This document shows positions 1 to 9,262 of a stretch of 64,000 nt of DNA, piece after piece. The position numbers were made by a program, and so were the translations under genes. The DNA comes from Lycium barbarum (taxonomy: Eukaryota; Streptophyta; Magnoliopsida; Solanales; Solanaceae): assembly GCF_019175385.1 (NCBI RefSeq), contig NC_083348.1, positions 44,662,950-44,726,949 of the forward strand. Direction: 5' to 3'. Position 1 is the first letter of the stretch; every line of letters begins with the position of its first letter. The notes under the pieces are model-generated. The model was given only the letters and a program-made list of their open reading frames with translations. It was not told the origin of the DNA and made no database searches.

Positions 1-424
1 TGTGGTCTTTGTAGCTCTTTTACTATTGGTTTATAAGATGGTGAAATGGCCATTAGCGATGGGAAATTTGGTCGTTAAAAGTATTACTGTTGAATGTAAC
101 ACACAATTAACGAAAGGAATTTCGGTCGTTTAAAGTACTTGTATTGATGGATTAGTAGTTGTTGTGAAAAACATTTAACGACCGGCTGACATATTAGCGA
201 AGGTAAATCTGGTCGCTAAAAAGGACATATAGCGATCGGATTTTTGGCCGTCGTTAATGTTCTTTTAACGACCGGACTGAAATCCGGTCGTTCACTTTTA
301 ACGTCGAGGCTTTTAACGACCGGCGACGACCGGATAAAATCCGGTTGTTATTGACTTTTAACAACCGGATTTGGACTTTTAACGACTGCATTTCCCCTAG
401 CTAAAGATCTTTTCTCTTGTAGTG
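1..424. mobile_element. CACTA (En/Spm-type) DNA transposon, terminal part
   Basis: The segment ends in CTTTTCTCTTGTAGTG (409-424), whose reverse complement CACTACAAGAGAAAAG is a typical plant CACTA terminal inverted repeat. Inside it are about a dozen degenerate copies, in both orientations, of a CCGGTCGTTA/TAACGACCGG motif (for example near 177, 265, 285, 315 and 365). Dense short subterminal repeats are a hallmark of CACTA elements, where the transposase binds. No transposase is visible and the rest of the element lies left of the window. CACTA elements make a 3-bp target duplication; TAC at 425-427 would be one copy, but the partner cannot be seen. It appears to be inserted into LTR X. Confidence 0.75.
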
Positions 425-455
425 TACTAAGTGGATCCGCTTGTCTGTCTACCTA

Positions 456-525
456 TACCTGCGGGCATGAACGCAGTCCCCCAAGTAATAGGGGAGTCAG
501 TACGGAAAATGTACTGAGTATGTAA
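456..525 (-). other. Triple-hairpin LTR element, copy in X
   Basis: Read on the minus strand there are three consecutive stem-loops: CAGTAC/GTACTG, then CCCC/GGGG, then CTGCG/CGCAG, followed by GGTA. The middle loop differs from that of element A (TATTACTT here), while the stems are kept. See the finding on the recurrent element; the function is unknown. Confidence 0.6.
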
Positions 526-706
526 GGCATAAGAGTAACATAAGTATAAGTATAAGAAACATGAACAAAATCTGGAACTCAAAGCTAAACTGACTGTCTG
601 CGTAGATTTGTATGAACAAGTATCTGTATAACTGACAATGCCTCTGTGGACATATAATCTACATGCTCTCAATGATAACCATCCCCGTGTATATAAATAT
701 AGGTCA

Positions 707-829
707 TAGTGCTGAGGAACGTTCAACCCGATCCATATTCGATATAATAGTGCTGAGGAACGTACGGCCCGATCCATATATCATCTAATAATGCCGAGGA
801 GCGTACGGCCCGATCCATATATCATCATC
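707..829. repeat. Tandem array in LTR X, three units of about 41 bp
   Basis: The core GCTGAGGAACGTACGGCCC and its variants recur at about 708, 749 and 789, each followed by GATCCATAT. It sits next to the triple-hairpin element, in the same relative place as the GC-rich arrays of the other LTRs. Confidence 0.7.
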
Positions 830-1520
830 AAGGTACAGCAGCTGATCAGGTGGTAATGCATATCTATTTTCCCATACCCCATGTACATATAATATACGCG
901 TATATAACACCTTCTGGATATGGGTCAATATGCATATGTATATGAATGCAATGCATAACTGAAATGTTTACATAGAACTCTCGGAGTGACATAAGGCCAT
1001 ATTACCTCCGATGGACAACTGTTGAGCTAACATCATCAACACAAGTAATCTCAAGACCCATGAACACAAGGAACAATCATATGGGGTATAGGGACATCAA
1101 AGACTGAAATACTCCTAGTGCTTCTAAGAGTAAAGTAATATGGAATCTTATTTAATTGCTTGTTGGCTCATAACATAAGATCATACCAAAAGGAAGAAGG
1201 TGTTATATCCCGTAATTTCGCATAATTGGAAAGTCTTGGAAATAATTAGAACTTGTATGTTATAAGGCAATATTTCGATTTTTGTTAATAGGCCTATGTT
1301 GTTTGTGGAAGTATTGGTGCGAAGACATCGGGGAAGGCCAAGGGCAAATTTGGAATTTCGGAAATTAGTTTCGGAAATTACAAAACGAGAATTTCAACGA
1401 ATTGGGCCAAGAAAAATTTGAAGAAAAATTCAAGCCCAAGACCATGGGGTGGCCGGCCATAGGCCTTGGCCCAAGCCCCATTTTAAATGGTCATGTGACT
1501 TACATGTGACATGGATTAAG

Positions 1521-1556
1521 ATATATACTCCTTTGTACCTTAGAAACTTCAAGAAA
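1521..1556 (+). promoter_or_regulatory. Putative core promoter in 5' LTR of A
   Basis: A TATA-like ATATATA (1521-1527) is followed about 25 bp later by ACTTCAAGAAAG. Similar TATA plus TTCAAGAAA pairs occur in the LTRs of H, C and F, which suggests a shared start-site region. Transcription starting here would leave a U3 of only about 350 bp and a very long R/U5. Confidence 0.4.
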
Positions 1557-3519
1557 GACAACAAAAATTTGAGAGCAAATCAAAAAGGGCCTTTCGGCCG
1601 AACCATATAGAAGAGAAAAAAAAATTCTAGCTTTGATTCTATCTTTAAAATCTTGTTCTTCTCATATTTGTAGCAAGTACAAGACACTCTCCGACGTAAT
1701 ACAATTTGTTTGGCGGAAGAATCACGTTTGCGGCAAATCGGAATTTTAAGAAAAAGGTAAGATTTTTATGTTTTATGTTATGGAATGGATATACATGTTA
1801 TGGTGATTAGAGTTGCATGAAGATTTTGGGAGTGTGGTGTATTTGTGTGTGGCGTGTGTGCGTGTGAAGGGTGTGTTTGGCCGAGAGCCATAGTGTAGTG
1901 GAAGGGAGGTGAATTTTATTTTGTTTAGCTTGTTAATTACGTCGTTGTGACAATTATGACTCAAATGAATGTTTACCGAGTTGAATTGGCATTGAAGTTG
2001 GTTGTATGGCGATATGGGAAATTATGCGAATTTTATATAATTTTTATATAATTATAGAAGCGAGATTCTAAATGTGAATTATGTTCGTTGTTAATGAAAT
2101 TGGATGAAAACAATGCGAGTTAGAATGTTCGTCGTAATTTTTGATGTTTTGGATGAAATGTGGAAAGTAATGAACTTCGGGAAATTTTGTATATGGTTTG
2201 GAACATAATTTGGATGTGATTGAATAATCTTGAATGAGTGAATGAATACAATAATGTGGATATAAGTTTGGAATTGTGAAGTTTGAATGAAAGTTGTCAA
2301 CTTGTGTAGTAAGGTAGAACATTGAAGTTAGAATGGTTTGATTATGGTTTATGTTGTTTGTGACGTTTAGGTTGTTATTGTTGATGTTTAGCGAGCCGAG
2401 CTAAGTCTCGGGGGTGTTAGATATATAGGGGAAATGCTGCCGAAATTTCGGTAGATAAAAATGAGGTTAATGGAATCTTTAAGCTTAAGAATCTCAAATA
2501 GGTAACTTTGACCATTTGCAGATTCTGGACGGAACGGGATTTGATTTTGGGGTGAGCATAAGACGTCTTTAAGGTATGTAAAGCTTCCCACTTCTTCTTT
2601 TGGCATGTCTTAGTATGTTAGGTTGATATCGGAACCCCGGGAGCATTTCCGCTCCTCGAAATCCGATCTATAGAATGGCTACTATTCATTCAATTCAATT
2701 GAAGCCTAATGTTCCTATTTTGGCTAGGAAGCAATCAAACGTCCGAAACTTATGAAAATGCACTCGGATTACTTTGATATCTTTATGTATGATCTTATAG
2801 ACCCGAAATGTTCATAAATTATGTTCGCCACTTCGACTTGACCCGAGGTGGGCCCGCTAACCCCGAGATGCCTTATTTGTCCTACTAGGCTCTCTTGTTT
2901 TGGATAAGCTTCGACAAAGAATCTTCGATTTTGAAATTGTCCTCTATGAAATAATGTTCGGAACACTATGATGTAACAAACTATGTTTTGAGCCATACGT
3001 ACCACTTTGGAAACATTTTGTGAAATGAACTTTCGTACCAACTAATTATTTGACTATTTTGGTTAATGAACTGACTTATGAAGTAATCAAGTTTTGAAAG
3101 GCTATTTTGATATACAAATTGCATTGTTTGCTCACGATTCCGCTCGTGCCTTATTATGATTTCGTTCACCGGTTCCCGGGCCGGTTATGACTCGTGCGCT
3201 CTATGATGATTCGGCCGTATGCTGTGTTACGGTTCCCCGAGGCCTCGCCATAGGGCCGGGTTCCGTTTGGAGTTATGCTGTGATATGGATGTGATACGCT
3301 CATATGTGTGTGTTCGGGGACGTACGGAGATTTGAACCTTCTGGTGTTATGCTGTGTGTGGCACCAGCGTCGGAGTGGTGACCACGTTCCTGAGCTTTGC
3401 ATGATTTTGTTTGCATTATGTATATATGTTTTTGATAAACATTTGATATACTGTTCGGCATTTCTCTCTTTTGTAGTCTGTTTGCTTTCAGTTGTGGCCT
3501 ATATTTTTGTACTTCATGC

Positions 3520-3592
3520 TTTACATACTCAGTACATCTTTCGTACTGACCCCCTTTCTTCAGGGGACTGCGTTTCATGCCCGCAGGTACAG
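3520..3592 (+). other. Triple-hairpin LTR element, 5' LTR of A
   Basis: TTTACATACT is followed by CAGTAC(loop)GTACTG, CCCC(loop)GGGG and CTGCG(TTTCATGCC)CGCAG, then GTACAG. The whole element is about 70 nt. It is the reference copy for the 15 seen in the window; no protein is encoded. Confidence 0.6.
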
Positions 3593-4103
3593 ACACCGGT
3601 GATCCACCACTGTAGGCTCCACTTCTGCTATTTTGGAGTACTCCCTTGATTCGGAGTCCACTTTTGGTATATATATATATCTTTCGCCATGTATATATAT
3701 TTCTGCATATCTGACTATTTGGGTACGGCGGGGCCCTGTCCCGTCATATGGTTCTGTCGGTCAGTTTAGAGGTCTGTGGACACGTTTGTCGGTTATGGTC
3801 AGTCTGTATGCTTATGTGTATATGTTGGTTGGGCGATCCCATACGCCGAGGCGGCCGGTCCGCATATGTTTGTGCATTGCTTTGATTAGCCCTGTGTGGC
3901 CTCTGTTGGTGTTTGTTGTGTACAGGGTTATTCTGGTTAGTCCGAAAAACAAAGGAAACTCTGCCGAAATTTTTCTAGAAATTATCTGTATTTGGAATAT
4001 AGCTTTGTCGGCTTCTGCTATACATTTGAATACGTTTGATAGATGGGTTGGGTGCCCAGATCGGGCACTAGTCACGGCCTACGGGGTTGGGTCGTGACAA
4101 AAG

Positions 4104-4115
4104 TGGTATCAGAGC
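4104..4115 (+). other. Primer-binding site, initiator tRNA-Met (element A)
   Basis: TGGTATCAGAGC is complementary to the 3' end of plant initiator tRNA-Met (12 of 12). It lies four bases after the end of the LTR and primes minus-strand DNA synthesis. Confidence 0.95.
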
Positions 4116-4156
4116 GGTTTGTCCTCGGAATGTCCACAGGCCGTGTCTCGTAGAGT

Positions 4157-4196
4157 CTTGTTTATCGGTGTGTTGTGCACCACATCTATAAACAGG
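4157..4196 (+). other. Conserved leader stem-loop (element A)
   Basis: CTTGTTTAT pairs with ATAAACAGG (9 bp, one wobble). An inner GGTGTG pairs with CCACAT-type bases around a short loop. The same structure at the same distance from the primer site is found in H (37822-37861) and E (49243-49282), with changes that keep pairing. It could be a packaging or dimerisation signal. Confidence 0.5.
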
Positions 4197-4303
4197 AGGC
4201 TACAGGGCATTTAGGGTGTCACTATTCTTTGGAATCTTAGATCGTGCGTTAGAGCTGTGCTATTAGGATGATTTTGGTCTGATTCATTATTGTGTTTGCA
4301 GTG

Positions 4304-7300
4304 ATGCCTCCGAAGAAGGCAACGGCGGCCCAGAAGGGAAAGGCGAGGATGGGAGAGACCAGTCAGGCACAGCGAGCTACCCGGGCTCGTGTTTATGATT
4401 TGCCTGAGGTCGTGCCCCACTCAGAGGGGTCCGCTACACCACCAGTGGTACAGCCTGGAGTAGGTCCATCAGTAGCTCCAGAGGCCCGAGTACCCGCTCC
4501 CGAGACTCCAGCTCCTCAGCCGGGGGCGGAGGACAGGACCCTGAGGGAGGCTGTACAGTTGCTGACCACATTGGTAGCGGGGCAGGCTCGCAGACGCGGG
4601 CGGAGGGACGATGATGATAATGACAGGCGAGACAGCCTGAGAGTTCGGGAGTTCTTATTGTGTGGCCCTCCAGAGTTTTTCGGGTCTAAGCCCGATGAGG
4701 ACCCCCATGACTTTATTCGGGGGATGCGGCGCTCACTAGACTTGGTCAGGGCTTAAGAGATCGAGTCGGTCGAGTTGGCCTCGCATAGACTTCGGGATGT
4801 TGCTGCTCACTGGTATGAGTCCTGGGAGCTATCTAGGGGTGAGGGTGCTCCTCCAGCTACTTGGGACGAGTTTGTGACTGCTTTCACCCGCCACTTTCTG
4901 CCCCCAGAGTTGTGACGGGCGCGGGCTGATCGATTTTTACATCTGCAGCAGAGGGGTCGGAGCGTTCGTGAGTATAATCTGGAGTTTGATTCCCTGGCCC
5001 GGTATGCACCTGCCGTAGTAGCAGATATGTCCGATCGGATGCACAAATATGTTATGGGGTTGGATCGCTATTTGATCGACGGCTGTATGGTAGTGTCATT
5101 ACAGACAGATATGGATATTGCCCGACTTCAGGCTTATGCGATGGGTATGGAGGACTGTCACAGGTCTGATTATTCTAGCAGAGATCGGGACAGGAGGCCG
5201 CCCAAGAGGGCTAGGTCCGCGGGATATTCTGGAGATTCTCCAGGCGGGCAGCCTCAGCAGCAGCAGACAGGCAGACAGCTTCCTCCGTCGGGCTGGAGTA
5301 ATCAGTCTGGCAGCAGGAGGTTTGATAGCGCAGGACCGCCTGGGGCCGGTCAGGGCTCCAGGGCGGCAGGTTCACAGGTGTCTAGAGGCCCCAGCCAGGC
5401 CAGACCACCCAGACCCCGTTGTTCTCATTGCGGGAAGTCTCATCGTGGGGAGTGCTATCGAGCTACTGGAGCTTGTTTTTCGTGCGGTGGTCAGGGCCAT
5501 TTTATGCGAGATTGTCCGCTGGCTAGCGGTTCTGGTAGTGTGGCTCAGCCGACAGGGTCAGCCGCCGGTTCATCATCTGCTCCATCTGTTGCACGCCCTA
5601 CAGGGCGAGGTGCGCCGACACCGACGAGACGCGGTCGAGGCCGCGGTGGCGTTTCAGGTTCTAGCGGTCCCTCGAACTGCATATATGCTTTGGCCAGCCG
5701 CCAGGATCAGGAGGCTTCGCCAAACGTCGTCACAGGTACATTACTGGTTTTCTCCAGATCTGTATATGCATTGATTGACCCCGGCTCTACTTTATCATAT
5801 ATTTCCCCGCTCGTTGCTAGTAAAATTGGGATAGTGTCTGAGCCTATAGAGCCATTTGAGGTAGCCACACCGGTTGGAGACTTTGTTATAGCGAGACAGG
5901 TTTATAGGGATTGTTCTGTGACTATATATGATCGTTGCACCAAAGCTGATTTGGTAGAATTAGACATGCTGGAATTCGACGTTATTATGGGTATGGACTG
6001 GTTATCTTCCTGTTATGCTAATGTTGACTGCCAGAAGAAGGTAGTTCGTTTTCAGTTTCCAGGGGAACCAGTTATAGAGTGGTTCGGGTCTACAGCATCG
6101 CCGAGGGGTAAGTTTATTTCGTACCTCAAGGCTAAGAAGATGATTCAGAAAGGCTATATCTATCACTTGGTTCGTGTGCACGACACTACAGCTGAGACAC
6201 CTACTATTCAGTCTGTTCCGGTCGTTAATGAGTTCCCAGATGTATTTCCTGACGAGTTTCCTGGCCTTCCGCCTGAGCGGGAGATTGATTTTACTATAGA
6301 GTTGATGCCGGATACGCAGCCTATATCTATTCCTCCGTACAGAATGGCACCGGCTGAATTGAAGGAGTTGAAGGAGCAGCTGAAAGATTTGTTAGATAAA
6401 GGCTTTATCAGACCCAGTACATCACCCTGGGAAGCGCCGGTATTATTTGTAAGAAAGAAAGTCGGGTCACTGCGCATGTGTATCGATTATCGGCAATTGA
6501 ATAAGGTGACTATAAAGAACAAATATCCCCTTCCCCGGATTGATGATTTGTTTGACCAGTTGCAGGGTGCTAAGCATTTTTTGAAGATAGATTTGCGTTC
6601 AGGTTATCATCAGGTGAGAGTCCGAGAATCTGATATCCCGAAGACTGCTTTCAGGACCCGGTACGGGCATTACGAATTCAGAGTTATGTCTTTCGGATTG
6701 ACTAATGCTCCAGCAGTATTTATGGATTTGATGAATCGGGTATTTCGGCCTTTTCTGGACATGTTCGTTATTGTGTTTATTGATGACATTCTGATTTACT
6801 CGCGATCAGTCGAGGAGCATTCGAATCATTTGAGGACGGTGCTTGGTATTCTCCGTCAACAGAAGTTATACGCTAAATTCTCCAAATGTGAATTCTGGTT
6901 GACTTCTGTGGCATTCTTGGGCCATATTGTCGGCGCAGATGGTATTCGGGTCGATACGCAGAAGATTGAGGCTGTACAGAATTGGCCCAGGCCTACTACA
7001 CCGACAGAGGTGCGCAGTTTTCTGGGATTAGCCGGATATTATCGCAGGTTCGTGGAGGACTTTTCTTCTATTGCAGCACCACTGACGAAGCTTACTCAGA
7101 AAGCAGCGAAATTTCTGTGGATCGATGCCTGCGAGCGCAACTTCCAGATGTTGAAAGAAAGGTTAGTTTCAGCACCAGTTTTGACTCTTCCAGAGGGATC
7201 AGATGGGTATGTGGTCTATTGTGACGCCTCTAGTATTGGGATAGGTTGTGTGTTGATACAGCACGGTCGAGTCATAGCCTATGCTTCCCGGCAGCTCAGA

Positions 7301-9163
7301 CCGCACGAGAAAAATTATCCCACTCATGACCTTGAGTTGGCCGCAGTGATTCATGCTTTGAAGATTTGGCGACATTATTTATATGGGGTCCATGTCGATA
7401 TTTATACGGACCATAAGAGTCTCCAGTACATCTTTAAGCAGAAAGAATTGAATTTGCGGTAGCGGAGATGGCTTGAGCTACTGAAGGATTATGACGTTGA
7501 TATTCTGTACCATCCTGGGAAGGCCAATGTGGTAGCGGATGCACTTAGCCGCAAGTCTATGGGCAGCTTGGCTGATGTACCATCTGGTAAGAAAGATTTG
7601 GTTCTTCATATTCATCAGCTGGCCAGCCTTGGAGTTCGTTTGGCGGATTCTGGAGATTCGGGGATCTCTGTTCGTGCAGTTGCTGAATCATCTGTTATAG
7701 TAGAGGTAAAGCAGCGTCAGTTCGAAGATCCTATTCTGGTTCGGTACAGAGATGTGGCCCTTAATAAAGACAAGGCTCCGTTTGAAATTTCACCTGAAGG
7801 GGTATTATTATATGAAGGTAGATTCTGTGTTCCGGATGTTGCGGGCTTACGACGACAAATCATGGGCGAGGCGCATAATGCACAGTATTCTGTTCATCCT
7901 GGTTCCACTAAAATGTATCATGATCTCACGTGTTTGTATTGGTGGGACGGTATGAAGAAAGATATTGCCGAGTTCGTTAGTCAGTGCCCGAATTGTCAGC
8001 AAGTTAGAATTGAACACCAGAAGCCCGGTGGGTAATTACAGGAGATGGAAATTCCAGCCTGGAAATGGGAGATGGTTAATATGGATTTCGTTGTTGGGTT
8101 ACCGCGCACTCCACGCAGGTATGATTCTATTTGGGTTATTGTTGACCGATTGACGAAATCAGCCCACTTTCTCCCAGTCCGGACTACTTATTCGGCTGAG
8201 GACTATGCCAGATGGTATATCAGAGAGATAGTCAGACTTCACGGAGTCCCTGTATCTATTATTACTGACCGAGGTGCCCAGTTCACGGCAAATTTCTGGA
8301 GGTCATTTCAGGAGGGATTGGGGACTCAGGTGAGCCTCAGTACAGCTTTTCATCCTCAGTCCGATGGGCAGGCCGAGCGTACTATTCAGACGCTGGAAGA
8401 TATGTTACGGGCCTGCGTTATTGATTTCAGGGGCAGCTGGGATGATCATTTGCCGCTTATTGAGTTTGCCTATAATAATAGTTATCACTCCAGCATTCAG
8501 ATGGCACCGTATGAAGCCCTTTATGGCAGAAAATGCAGATCTCCTATTGGTTGGTTCGACGTGGGCGAGACTAAGTTAATCGGGCCAGATGTGATCCAGG
8601 AAGCAGTAGATAAGGTAAAGCTTAGTCGGGAGCGATTATTGGCTGCACAGAGTCGGCAGAAAGCATATGCAGACAGACGACGTCGACCACTAGAGTTCCA
8701 GATTGGCGATTGGGTATTTCTGAAGGTGTCGCCTATGAAGGGTGTTATGAGATTCGGTAAAAATGGTAAGTTAAGCCCGCGGTATATCGGGCCGTATCAG
8801 ATCATTCGGAAGATAGGCGAGGTCGCCTATGAGCTAGACTTACCATCCGATTTGGAGGTCGTACACCCGGTATTTCATATGTCTATGCTGCGAAAATGTA
8901 TTGGTGATCCTCCCAGGATATTCCCAGTGGATGATATTCAGGTAACGGAGCATTTATCTTATGAAGAGCAGCCTATAACTATTCTGGATCGGCAGGTCAG
9001 GAGACTACGCTCTAAGGAAGTGCCTTCTGTTAAAGTCCTGTGGCGCAACAACAATCGGGAAGAGATGACTTGGGAGGCGGAGGACGAGATGAAGAAGAAA
9101 TACCCCCACTTGTTTCCTGCACCCACAGGTAATTTAAACCTTCAAATTTGTTGTATTGATTGA
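4304..9163 (+). pseudogene. gag-pol polyprotein of element A, one frame with four stops
   Basis: The start at 4304 follows the leader and opens with MPPKK. No frameshift is seen to the end at 9163. In-frame stops are at 4754 (TAA), 4913 (TGA), 7460 (TAG) and 8033 (TAA). In order: gag/capsid; nucleocapsid CX2CX4HX4C knuckle at 5474-5515, preceded by a second Cys/His cluster; retropepsin with DPGST around 5777; reverse transcriptase with the FIDD active site at 6776-6787; RNase H with CDAS, LELAA and TDHKS (about 7207-7462). Integrase follows, with an HHCC finger (about 7890-8000) and D/D/E at 8084, 8267 and 8375. The chromodomain is near 8970-9120. Apart from the stops, all catalytic residues I checked are present. 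The product would have made virus-like particles and copied and integrated the element, with the chromodomain presumably directing it to heterochromatin. Confidence 0.93.
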
Positions 9164-9226
9164 CAAATGAAGTATGTGTGCTAATCATAAAGACAGACTT
9201 CCCCGTTATGGTTATAAGACTAATTT

Positions 9227-9262
9227 AACATTCGGGGACGAATGTTCTAAAGGGGGGGAGAA
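9227..9262 (+). other. Hairpin plus polypurine tract (element A)
   Basis: AACATTCG-GGGA-CGAATGTT (9227-9246) is a perfect 8-bp stem with a 4-nt loop. It is followed by the purine run AAAGGGGGGGAGAA up to the 3' LTR. The tract primes plus-strand DNA synthesis. The hairpin recurs before the tract in H and F. Confidence 0.8.

Larger units (their letters stand above)
425..1200 (-). mobile_element. Old LTR X, segment 1 (minus strand)
   Basis: This is the 3' part of an LTR read on the minus strand. It holds the conserved triple-hairpin element (456-525) and a short tandem array (707-829). It is cut by element A, whose target duplication GAAGG is at 1196-1200, and resumes after 12062. The left end is lost to the CACTA insertion. 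The family resembles the LTR of element E rather than that of A, because its other end (16375) starts TGTTACATCTCGG when read on the minus strand. Confidence 0.65.
1201..4099 (+). repeat. 5' LTR of element A (2,899 bp)
   Basis: It begins TG and ends CA. Landmarks are a TATA-like ATATATA near 1521, a splice-donor-like AAGGTAAGATTT at about 1755, a CCGAG/CTCGG stem followed by AGGGGAAATGCTGCCGAAA (2395-2454), the triple-hairpin element (3520-3592) and the conserved GGGGCCCTGTCCCGT near 3732. Compared with the 3' LTR it keeps an extra stretch of roughly 85 bp after 3303 and a 20-bp duplication near 1414. Confidence 0.95.

Noticed and set aside
3308..4097. Cys- and Ser-rich open frames in LTR A
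   Set aside because: They cover the conserved hairpin region, where the conservation fits RNA pairing, and the frames break or shift in the other families.
6208..6477. Open frames on the strand opposite pol (also 57463-61387 and 49394-54118 regions)
   Set aside because: They are antisense shadows of the conserved polyprotein; the sense strand carries the recognisable catalytic motifs.
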